NCBI RefSeq assembly: GCF_027942865.1
Contig: NC_134524.1
Location: 5,523,036 to 5,587,035 of the forward strand
Length of the DNA stretch: 64,000 nt
Direction of reading: 5' to 3'
Source of the DNA: Odontesthes bonariensis
Taxonomy: Eukaryota > Chordata > Actinopteri > Atheriniformes > Atherinopsidae
Below the pieces are notes generated by a model. It was not told the DNA's origin. It did not search any database and was given only the letters and a program-made list of their open reading frames with translations. Of this stretch, positions 22,196-33,179 are shown in pieces; the stretch's first letter is position 1, and each line of letters starts with the position of its first letter. A program made the translations under genes and the position numbers.

Positions 22196-23090
22196 ATATA
22201 ATAGAACAGAAAAATACTTTATTCATCCCCCAATGGGGGAAATTCAAATTAGTCAAGTAGCTCAAAAAATTATGATTATGATCCAATGATTGTATATTAA
22301 CAATAATAATACCGATTCTAATAAAAATACTAACTAATAATAAATGACTAAATTAAAAAAATATAAATGTCAGAAAATGCGTTCTATATAGCCATATATA
22401 GAATAGAATAGAAAAATACTTTATCCCCCAAAGGGGGAAATTCAAATTACTCAAGTAGCTCAAATTATTAATTTTTACAATGATAATTAATAACAACAAT
22501 AATAATACCAATTTTAATAAAAAATACTACTGCTAACTAATAATTATAATAATAAATGACTAAATAAAAAATATATATATATAATTATACATTTTATTTA
22601 TAACGCACTTTACATTTACAACAAAATCTCAAAGTGCTACAGTGGGATAAAAGACAAATATTAAGATCCAAAGCAGGGACAGTAAAATGCACACATAAAA
22701 GTAGTGAGTCTTTTAAATGCAAAAACAAAATAAAAACAGGACAGAGCATTTAAAGGGAGATCATTAAAAACATTGGGTAAAAAGAGGTTTTCAGGCCTGT
22801 TTGAAAGGCCCGGTGTGTGTATATATCTATCTATATCACCAAAACTGGTAAGATGTTTCCTTTTGGGCCCTTAAAGCATGGAGGAAACTAATATTATATT
22901 ATCCACTGTGCAGCCTCAGAGGAAAAAGGTTTGAACACTCGGTCAAATGTAAATTAATAACGGAAGATTAAATTAAATTCAGTTTTATTTATAAAGCACC
23001 AAATTACATCAAATGTCATCTCAAGGCATTTCAATAATACAGTCCAATTCAAGCCAATTGGAGTTTCAATTCATTCATAATCATTCCTGA
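22196..23090. repeat. Cluster of short retroelement tails
   Basis: Two near-identical stretches (about 22200-22265 and 22400-22465) contain AATACTTTAT...CCCC followed by GGGGGAAATTCAAATT. A third type near 22585-22720 contains CATTTTATTTATAACGC and CAAAGTGCTACAGTGGG. Another, near 22975-23085, begins TTCAGTTTTATTTATAAAGC. These are the kind of 3' tails left by truncated LINE/SINE insertions in fish. No ORF with a recognisable domain. Confidence 0.45.
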
Positions 23091-24287
23091 TAAAATGAGC
23101 TAATGTGAATTAAAATGTCTCATTTCTGCTCCGTAGCTCCATTCTGTTTGCAGTGTTTTGGGAAGTGGGGTCGTGTTTCAATCCTGGACCAATAAAAAGT
23201 TTAGATTTGGGAACTAAACCAAATCCAAACGCATGTTCTCTGGATGAAGTTACAAGAAAGAAACATTTCAGACAGCCTTTTGAGTCATGTCTGTCAGAGG
23301 GAAAACAATTTATTAGTGTACAGATCACATATATCAAATAACTTTATCGGTACATAAATAGATTTACATAAACTTACAGATATTTTCATATGAACAAACA
23401 TTTCCAGTGAGCGGAGACGGTAAATATCTCATTATTGACTTAAAATGATCATCAGATACTTAAGAAAACATGAATAAGTTATTATAAGTAATAATTATTA
23501 TAATTGGGCCAAATTTACAGAGATTCCTCAGCTTTATTAGTGAAGTTAAAGGTGCAGGATGAGAATCATAAAGGCTTTTTAAACCTCACACCAACAGATT
23601 TGATCACCTTAATTACACAAACACACTTTCTTTCATCAAGTAAGATCTTCAACATAATTGTAGACTTTTTTTTTTATGCCTCTAAAAGTTTTATTTGGCT
23701 AAAACAAACGCCGGGCTGGAAAACTTAGTTGTAAACTGCGGCATCTCAGCGCCCGGGTGCTTTAGGGCAGTTTTGTGCCTGTGTGTGAAAAACACAATTC
23801 TACTTAAAAACAAGTCAGAAGCACGTAGTTTGAGGGTTCATAAACTTCTCCAATGTTGCTTTAAGCTGCCTTTAAATTACTTGTGAATTGGCACTATGTA
23901 AATAAATTGATATGAACTGAAACGGTCTCTGCATCTCAACGCTTTCTGTCATTTTTTTGGCGTGAAACAGTCTTAAAGTCTCAATGAGAACAAATTCGGT
24001 CGTGAGGGTTCTTACTATACGTCCCTTTAATATTCAGAGAAAAAACCAAATGTGACTATTCCTACGCTTGGCCAGGATTAAAAAAAAGCTGATCAGCTGC
24101 AGGCTGAAGGAAATGTGTTAAATATGCAGAGGCAAATGCCCCCCATGTTCATGAGAAACAAAAAACAGCCTTTCCCCAAGCATTAAAGTATCATCACTTG
24201 CTGTAATGTTGGAACGCCTGCTCAACTACTCACTTAGATCTGATGTTTTCACAAGAATGTTGAATCTTCACATTCCTCCGAGGTCAT
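23091..24287. other. Intergenic DNA, nothing recognised
   Basis: AT-rich. ORFs of 60-75 codons have no domain or splice support. Confidence 0.4.
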
Positions 24288-25663
24288 TTAAAGGGACAGT
24301 TCGCCTCTTTTGACATGAAGCTGTATGACATCCCATGTTAGCAACATCATTTATGAACATTTTCTTACCCCCTGCTGCGTCCTGTGAGCAGAGTTCCAGC
24401 CGAGTTTTGGTGTTGATGAAGGTAGTCCGGCTAGTTGGCTGGGGTTTAAAAAATAAAGCGTCTTGCTACTCAAAAGAAAATGCGTTCAACAGAGTAATAC
24501 ATTTGCATCACAAAATCGTTCATCCAGAAAAAGTCAGACCTCACAATCGCTTGGCACTATTTTCTCTCCCTTCGTATCACTGCCTGCTGTGCAGACCGAG
24601 CAGCAAACACCGTAACAGGCGCGGCTGTCGGCAGCACGCAGTGATACGAAGGGAGAGAAAATAGGGCCAAGCGATTGTGAGGTCTGACTTTTTCCTGGAG
24701 AACGATTTTGTGATGCAAATGTATTACTCTTTTGTTTTCTCTTTAATTTTCAAATAGTAGACAAGATAAACATAACATGCAAACAAAGAAACATAACACT
24801 GAGTGAGCAAAACAAAAACTTCCCCCATTCACCCCTCCCATCCCCACCCGCGCCAGACAAAGAACAAACATATTACACATTATACAGCCAGACCACCATA
24901 AAAAAAAACAACAACAACAAGAGAAATAAAGTTACAGACAGTAATTATTTTGCAAAGCTGTCAGCGTCCATGTCTTCAACAAAGGTCAAAAATGGTTGCC
25001 AGATTCTGTAAAATTTCTTAGTAGCACCCTGACAGTATATCTAATATTTTCCAATTTGAGATGGCCCATGATGGCTTCTCTGATCCAGTGACTATATATA
25101 AGTGGAATAGGGTCCTTCCATTTAAACAATATTAATCTCCTGGCCAGGAGAGCAGAGAAGGTCATCATGCTGACTTCACACCAAATAAAAGGGGAATCCT
25201 CTGGAGTCACTCCAAACAATGCAATAAAAGGAGATGGTCTCACTATTCTTCCTATTTATATATATATTTCGCCAAAATGTGTGCGGCATCGGACATGTCC
25301 AAAACATGTGTAACAGAGTAGCTGGAGCCTGTCTACAGCGATCACATGTAGGATCAATGCTGGAGTTAATCTTAGAAAGTCTAACTTTCGACCAATGCAA
25401 ACGGTGAACAATTTTAAATTGGACAACTGCATGTCTGAGGCATATGGAATGTATTACTCTTTTGAACGCATATTGTTTTGAGAAGCAAAACGCTTTATTT
25501 TTTAAACCCCAGCCAACTAGCCGGACTACCTTCATCAACAACAAAACTAGGCTGGAACTCTGCTCACAGTACGCAGCAGGGGGTAAGAAGATGTTCATAA
25601 ATGATGTTGCTGATATGGGATGTCATACAGCTTCATGTCAAAAGAGGCGAACTATCCCTTTAA
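24288..25663. mobile_element. TTAA foldback element interrupted by a LINE
   Basis: Left arm starts TTAAAGGGACAGTTCGCC at 24288, the palindromic loop is near 24600, and the right arm ends GAACTATCCCTTTAA at 25663. The right arm is split at AATGTATTACTCTTTT, which appears at 24718-24733 and again at 25448-25463, around an unrelated 0.7 kb insert. TTAA at both ends is the usual target of piggyBac-type transposons; assignment to that superfamily is inference because no transposase is present. Confidence 0.75.
24734..25447 (-). mobile_element. 5'-truncated LINE with zinc-binding RT tail
   Basis: Read on the - strand, about 25430-25260 encodes HRLHWSKVRLSKIN, DPTCDRCRQAPATLLHMFW and CPMPHTFW. This matches the cysteine/histidine domain found C-terminal to the reverse transcriptase in L1-like LINEs. 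The insert is bounded by an exact 16-base target duplication (24718-24733 and 25448-25463) and lacks all upstream ORF sequence, as expected for a truncated retrotransposed copy. The exact clade cannot be named from this fragment. Confidence 0.75.
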
Positions 25664-25901
25664 GATAAAAAATATACATAATGTGGCACTTTCAGTGGTG
25701 TTGTTCTTTTAAGTTAATATGCAGAAAACACAAATTATTCAACCATTAAAAGCTTCTCAACCTCCAACTAAAAGCTTAGTGTTTCATGCTGGAATGTAGT
25801 ATCCTCCCTTTCTTGGAGTTTCTTTACTGGAAGGTATCCTCTGATCTTCACTCCAGCTCCAGCGATCCGCAGACGCCGCCCTGACTTCATATGTTCTCCT
25901 G

Positions 25902-28184
25902 TTATCTCCAGCTCGGCTTGGTGCTCTTGCCCGAGTCCCTGGATTGATTCGACTTGTCTGAGAAACTGCCGCTGTCGTTCCGGCGGTGGCCTTTAGGGGA
26001 CGCCGGCGGGTTGCGGAGCGGGGAGCGAGCGGGCGACCTGATGCTCTGAGACCTCCTCAGTGGGGACGAGGAGGGGACGGCGAGGAGATCCGGTGATTTG
26101 GAGGAAGCGGAGACTCTCAGGGACCCCGTTCGGGTAAAAGCGGAGGAGGCGGTGGTTGAAGGGGTCGAGCGGAAGGAGTCCTTGGGGGAGGATTCTGGGG
26201 AAAGAGAGGGAGCGAGGGTGGTGTTGCTTCGCCTAAAAGAAGATGAAGCAGTGCTTCGGGCAAAGCCTGGAAGAGGCGTTGCAGGGATTTTGGCTTTGTG
26301 CAGAGGAGTAGCAGGGGCACTGACGCTGCCGCCTCCTCCGCCCTGATTGAGCGCTCGCAGCTTGGAGAGGCACATTTTCTCCTCCGTTTGGGTTTTTGGT
26401 TTCGTTAGGGCCTTCCGGATGGACGGCTTCCTTTGCGAGTCCTGCTTCTGCTCTTGGACAAATCCCTGAATTCCTGGAGCCTTCTGCTCTTTCGGTTCCT
26501 TGGAGTCCGGCATCCTGTTGGTGCTGGAGCGGCGGGATGACGGGGCGGTTGCGGGCCTCGCTCCTCGTCGGAGGGAGGCGCTGTTGAGGTTGGATACCGT
26601 CGGACCGGAGGGCACCGGGGTTTTCGCCGAGCTTCTGCTTTGGGCAGAAGGCCTTTCGGTCTGTTTGTGTGTGGGCGGAGCCCCCCTGCTGGTCTTGGTG
26701 ATGGGCACCACCCGCCTCAGGTCCTGGCTCTCCGAGTTGGTGAGGGTGCGGACGGACTTGGATCTGTTTGGGGCTGACGGTTTCACTCCAGAAACTCGAG
26801 GTTTAGAGGTCAGGGAGTTCTTGGTGGATAGTCTGGATGACGGTGAAGGTTTTGCCTTTCCGTCAGAGGAAGAAACGTCTTTAGTCGTCTGATGAGAGGT
26901 AACCCGGGTTGCACCTGGGACAGGTGCCGCAGTACTCCTCTGATCGGCCTCTTCTTCTTTGCCCTGACCGGCTGGTTCTTGATCTTCCTCAGAAGCGGGC
27001 GCTCCACCGACTGATGCAGACTGGTGCATTCTGGGGGAAGACGCCGGAAGTGAGGAGTCCTTGCAGGGCACCGGCTGGCTGCTGATGGGTAAAGGTACCG
27101 ACTTCTCACTGGCCGGCTGAGGCTCTGAAGGACTTTGATTGGCCGAGGCTGTGGAGGTCTTTGGCTTTCCTCCCTGACCGTCACCCCCACACAGATCCTG
27201 GTCTGTTTGTGCACTTTCACCAGCAGCCTCGCACACACCTGTCACACACCATACAATCACCTTGTCTTCTTCTTCTTCGTTTTCCTCTCTTTGTGATGAA
27301 GATCTTGTATCGTGCACATCGGGTTTCTCCTCATTCTCAGTCTCCTGGGAGTTATTTTGCACCTTCTGCTCCTGTGATGCATCGCCTGCCCCTCCTTCCA
27401 AATCTGTGATCACCAAGTCCTGTTGGGGGTGACGGATGCATCGGACTTCTTGGTGGCTGCTCAGGGCGGTGACCTTGTCGAATGCTTTGAGCTCAGGCAC
27501 CAGTGTGCGTTTCTCTAAAACCACAGACATGTTTCCTTTCGTGGCGGTGGTGAGTTCCACCTTCTCGTCAGTGCAGCCAATCTGTGGACTGAAAACCTCC
27601 CCGGCGTTGTTCGTGCCATCGGTTTCCCTGCTCGAACCGGAATAAGTCTGAGGGTGTAATAGCGTTGCCTGGCTGCTAAAGCCCAGGCCGAGTTGAGCAT
27701 TTCCACTGTCACTGTGGTCAGCTCGCTGGTCTGAATGAGAGGTAGCTTCGACTGTAACTTTGCTTGCATTATTGAAAACGTTCATTTGAGTCTGAGCGTC
27801 ATCACTGCTGAGGTCGGCGGTTGTACGGTTTGTGTTTTCTGGGGTTTCAGGTGGTTTGGAGAGTGTCTGTTTGGATGAGGCTGGTGGGAAAGCGGCCCTT
27901 GCATCTCCACTTCCTCTCTGCCGAACAACTTTGTGGTCGGACGACATTTCCAGAAGGTTGCTCAGCTCGCGCTCCGCAGCAACAGACGGCGAGTTGGAAG
28001 GAGAGTACCGGGTTCGCTGTTGACTCCACGAGCGCCCCCGAGGACTGTGGTAGTTGTTTAGAGGCGAGCGGGGACGGGACTTTAGGACGGGGAGCTCCAC
28101 CGAAAGCCCAGCCTCGTGGCGCAGTGACATGATGGCTGACATGTCCGTCTCACTGCTGCAGCGCAGCCCAAAGGCTCCGCCCAC
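25902..28184 (-). CDS. fhdc1: fhdc1 coding exon 13 (disordered tail)
   Basis: 760 codons plus stop, acceptor TGTGTTGCAG. Begins [14 protein letters not shown], follows with acidic stretches in the middle and a Ser/Arg/Pro-rich basic end. The basic C-terminus is the segment that binds microtubules in mammalian FHDC1. Confidence 0.93.
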   Translation of the reverse strand: MGGAFGLRCSSETDMSAIMSLRHEAGLSVELPVLKSRPRSPLNNYHSPRGRSWSQQRTRYSPSNSPSVAAERELSNLLEMSSDHKVVRQRGSGDARAAFPPASSKQTLSKPPETPENTNRTTADLSSDDAQTQMNVFNNASKVTVEATSHSDQRADHSDSGNAQLGLGFSSQATLLHPQTYSGSSRETDGTNNAGEVFSPQIGCTDEKVELTTATKGNMSVVLEKRTLVPELKAFDKVTALSSHQEVRCIRHPQQDLVITDLEGGAGDASQEQKVQNNSQETENEEKPDVHDTRSSSQREENEEEEDKVIVWCVTGVCEAAGESAQTDQDLCGGDGQGGKPKTSTASANQSPSEPQPASEKSVPLPISSQPVPCKDSSLPASSPRMHQSASVGGAPASEEDQEPAGQGKEEEADQRSTAAPVPGATRVTSHQTTKDVSSSDGKAKPSPSSRLSTKNSLTSKPRVSGVKPSAPNRSKSVRTLTNSESQDLRRVVPITKTSRGAPPTHKQTERPSAQSRSSAKTPVPSGPTVSNLNSASLRRGARPATAPSSRRSSTNRMPDSKEPKEQKAPGIQGFVQEQKQDSQRKPSIRKALTKPKTQTEEKMCLSKLRALNQGGGGGSVSAPATPLHKAKIPATPLPGFARSTASSSFRRSNTTLAPSLSPESSPKDSFRSTPSTTASSAFTRTGSLRVSASSKSPDLLAVPSSSPLRRSQSIRSPARSPLRNPPASPKGHRRNDSGSFSDKSNQSRDSGKSTKPSWR

Positions 28185-31100
28185 CTGCAACACAACCATG
28201 CAGTGGAAACTCATTCGCAGCCCAGGCCTTAGTCCATGGCTGTGTTCGAAACTGTCTACTACATACTACATATTACATACTTGCAAACTGCATACTCATC
28301 GATCAGACAGTATGCAGAGCGTTTACCCACAATGCATTTCGCTCCTGAAGCGCCTGAAGCTGATTTCGGCTCGGGCTATAAACTCTGTAAATATATAACT
28401 TTAGCAACTTTTGAAACATTTTCAGGTGAGAAAGTAGTAGTTTAGATCCCCAACGTGTTGAAAACCTGACAAAATACCGACTATTTACAATTTTCTTCCC
28501 ACGAATTCGGCGCTACTAAAGCTAGCCGTAGTGAGCAACGCACTTCCGGTTATTTTCACAAAAATAAAATACACGTTGCCTTTTATCATAGGGAAAGCCA
28601 TTACGATACAATTGGTGCTTTTGTTTTGAAAACAGGAAGTGAACCTACCCTCGTTGTAGCTAGCTTGAAACTGCCGTTTTGTAAGGAAATGACGATTGGC
28701 GATGTCAAGTTACATTGCATCTTGGGTAGTTTGAGTATGACAAGTAACCTCATGATGAATACTCAACATTTGGGCTAATCTAGTCTGCATCTAGTATACA
28801 TCTGGGAACTTAAAAAAGTGTGAATAGCCGCTTTCGGACTGTAGGAACCATTGGCAGTTCTAATAACCTTTTAATCCGCGGGGCCGTTTTCTCCCGCATT
28901 CGGACATACAGGAACTCGGGGCTTTCTCCCTTAGTTCCTATAACCATTTCAGCTCCTTCTCCGAGGTCGGGTCTTTTCATGGTTCTATAGAACGCATCTG
29001 ACGGAGGTGTGTGGTGGTCGGTAGCTACGCCCCATGACATGCAATCACGGCTGAAATGTTTACTCATACAACACGGACAAAACCGGCGCGTGTTTAATAA
29101 GTTAAACTTACACGTTGTCTCCTTTGTCTGCAGCGCTCTGCTCTCCTTTCTTCCTTCATGAAATGAAAAAGTATCGTCTCCTGACTCTCTCTGTGAGCTC
29201 TTCCAGCCTCGATATTAGACGCCTGATGTGATCGTCCATGATTAATATCACCATCATGCAGACCATGAACAAGGTGGCCTCCCCGCTCTCCATATTAGCT
29301 TCTTTGTGGTGTTTTCCCGACCTGGTCCCGACTCATGTGCGAATGCAGACTGAAACAGTTCCGCTGGGGAAGGACAGTTATCAGAACGAAATTCGAGTAG
29401 GACAGTTCTGATAACTGCGTTCTTAGAACGGCTCTGTCCGAAAGCGGCTTATGAGTAGTAGGAGTAGTAGGAGAAGTATGCGGTTTCGAACACAGCCCAT
29501 GTTGGTGTTTCAGGGTGAGCGTCTGCCTACCTTCTCGCCTCCAGCCCAAGAGTGCCTCTTCTGCTCCTCCTCCTGCAGCCGCTGGCGACGAGCCGCCTCC
29601 TTCACCTCCCTTTCCGTGTTTTCCTTTAGGGCAAAAGAGTGATATAATGGTTTCTTTTAAGCACCAGCGTGATCCAACACATACCGTGCTGTGCAAAGGT
29701 CTCGAGCCAGCCCACATTTCTCTATGCATTACCAGGAAAACTGGAAAAAGATGCAGCGATTGACTGAAACATGTACAAACATACAGTATATAAGGTAAAA
29801 CGGTTTAATTCTAATGAGCTTAAAGGTCGATATCTGGTCTTACCCCTTATTTTTTATATATGTTGCCTTGAAAACTGAAAATAATTGCTGGGATTTCTTT
29901 GAACATTAATATAAAAACAGAGTTTCTTACAGTACAAATGGTTAATGCGGACATATGTAACTCCAATAGATTTAAATAGATATAATAGAAATGTACCAGA
30001 TGTATGCACAAAATGTATGGAATCCAGAGGAACTCTATTTCACTGCATTTGGCAATGCAGAAAGATCAAAACAATCTGGGAAGAGGTAAGAGCTACAGTC
30101 GAGAAGATTATTTCAAAACAAATCGTATTGGATCCTTAACTTTTTTTGTTGAGCATATACCAAGAGAAACATAACTATAGTAGGAATGAGCGGGCATTTA
30201 TAGACCTCGGATTGCTTTATGCCAAGAAATGTGTTGCATTATTGTGGAAAAAGATCTGTAGACCGAGTACTACTCAATGGATAAGACAGATGTTAGCAAG
30301 CCAATAACTTACATATTAAAGGCTAAACGGCAATTATTTGAAGACATGTGGAGCATCAGCTACATTAAGGACTTGGATTTAATAGATGAAGAAGTGGATG
30401 ACTAATCTTTGTGGGCAATGCAGATCCTGACCTTGTAAGATTTGTATGTTTTCTCTATATTTGTGTCTTATTTTGCATTTTGCATTTACTAATGTTGTTC
30501 GGTTGAATTTGTGTGTGCACCTTAACAGCTTGGGAGAATCTGGTGCAGAAGCTGTGGAAGATCCGAAAACATTCGTCCAGCCTGAACGTGTCTCTGTCCT
30601 CGCAGAAGAAGTCGATCAGCTCGCTGCCCTCCTTCTTCAGCTGCTGCCGACCGCCCTGCAGCGAGCGCAGAGACAGCGTGGCGCTCTGAGACGGAGACGC
30701 ACAGATCCGGTCAGGTTCGTGTTTCTGAGCTTTGAGGCTGCAGCAGTTTTATTTTATTTATCAGTTACTGTGTAAATGTTACCTGCAGGAAACTGTCCAG
30801 CTGCTGCAGAAGCTCTGTGTCTTTCTGGATGTTCTCCTCCACTGAGCACGTGCGAGATGTCAGCAACTGTAGATCTGCATCCAGAGTTTCCAAAGGGATC
30901 CTAACAGAAGAAAAATGCTGCTTTATTTCAGTTTAATGTAAGGCACAATATCAACAGCTGGTGCTGGTCCTCCAGGCTCTTTAGTGATGCAATACAATGA
31001 GCACATGGAGTAAAAATCAGTCAATGTTTCTGTAACCGATATGAAACCTCTGCGTTGTGTTAAAGGGATAGTTTGCCTCTTTTGACATGAAGCTGTATGA

Positions 31101-31840
31101 CATCCCATATTTGTAATATCATTTATGAACATTTTCTTACCCCCTGCTGCGTCCTGTGAGCCGAGTTCCAGCCTCGTTTTGGCGTTGACGAAGGTAGTCC
31201 GGCTAGTTGGCTGGGGTTTAAAAAATAAAGCGTTTTGCTTCTCAAAACAATATGCGTTCAAAAGAGTAATACATTTGCATCACAAAATGGTTCTCCAGGA
31301 AAAAGTCAGACCTCACAATTGCTTGGCCCTATTTTCTCTCCCTTCATATCAATACGTTCAGCCGCCTGCCGACAGCCGCACCTGTTACGGTGTTTGCTGC
31401 TCGGTCTGCACAGCAGGCAGTGATACGAAGTGAGAGAAAATAGGGCCAAGCGATTGTGAGGTCTGACTTTTTCTGGAGAACGATTTTGTGATGCAAATGT
31501 ATTACTCTGTTGAACGCATATTGTTTTGAGAAGCAAAACGCTTTATTTTTTAAACCCCAGCCAACTAGCCGGACTACCTTCGTAAATGCCAAAACGAGGC
31601 TGGAACTCTGCTCACAGGACGCAGCAGGGGGTAAGAAAATATTCATAAATGATATTGCTAATATGGGATGTCATACAACTTCATGTCAAAAGAGGCAAAC
31701 TATCCCTTTAAGGTTAGAACGAATGGAGACCACACCACTGCTCTTTCGAAGGTCTTTATTTTCCTCAACCTTTCCTTTCCTCACCAAACATGAGAAAAAA
31801 AAGGAAGAGTTTAGGCGGGACCGTGGCTGTGTTCGAAACC

Positions 31841-31875
<35 letters not shown>

Positions 31876-33072
31876 ACATACTCATCGATCAGACAGTATG
31901 CAGAGCGTTTACCCACAATGCATTTCGCTCCTGCCCGAGCCGAAATCAGTCGGCTTGAAGCTGATTTTGCTTAAGCTCTAAACTCTGTAAACTTTAGCAA
32001 CATTTGAAACATTTTCAGGCCAGAAAGTAGTCGTTTAGATCCCCAACATGTTGAAAATCTGCCTTAATACTGACTATTTACAATTCTGTTCCCACGAATT
32101 CGGCGCTACTAAAGCTAGCCGTAGTGAGCAACGCACTTCCGGTTATTTTCACAAAATAAAATACCCGTTGCCTTTTATCATAGGGAAAGCCATTACGATA
32201 CAATTGGTGCTTTTGTTTTGAAAACAGGAAGTGAACCTACCCTCGTTGTAGCTAGCTTGAAACTGCCGATTTGACAGGAAATGACGATCGGCGACGCACG
32301 TTACGTTGCATCTTGGGTAGTTTGAGTATAAGTAGTAACCTCATGATGCATACCCAACATTTCGGCCAATCTAGTATGCATCTTAAACTTAACTTTAACT
32401 TAAAAAAAGTTAAAGTTAGTATGAGTACTAGGAGTAGTAGGAGAAGTATGCGGTTTCGAACACAGCCTTCGTCTTTTGTCACAGATGTTGCTCCCCCATA
32501 AAAGAATGTACAGAAACCGAAAAAGAAAACAAAAGGTCCAACTGACTAGTCTTATAAATGTCATTAAAACAATTAAAAACAATAATTTTATGGAATTATA
32601 CACAAGCCAGATTAATCCTTGTTACACTCACCCCCCCTAGAACTACACAAAATTCTTGGCAGTATAACAAAACACATTTCGCATCACTGGCCTCAATACA
32701 ACATGAAAAATTGTACACAACAAGCAATATAAGCTTCCCATAAAAAAGGGATAGGAGATTCAGAGATCTACTCGGCACCAAGCAAAACTCAAAATACTCC
32801 ATTACCAAAATGAAGTGCCTTATATACAGCACAAACAGGCCAAACATGTGTTCACATGACAATATAGAATAAGAAATAATACGTTTATTTCCATAAGAAC
32901 ACTCAATACATATTAAGATCAATAATTTTGTGGAATTATACACAAGCCAAATTAACCCTTGTTACATTTATTCTAAAAATATGAAGTAGTGTCTGACCTG
33001 GATGCAGCCTGAACGTCACTCAGCTTGAGAGGAAACTGTAGCAGTTTCTCGTCTTTTTTCTGAGCTTCCTGA

Positions 33073-33136
<64 letters not shown>

Positions 33137-33137
33137 G

Positions 33138-33179
<42 letters not shown>

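Noticed and set aside
33071-33179. CRISPR-like array
   Set aside because: A four-base microsatellite without spacers, in vertebrate DNA.
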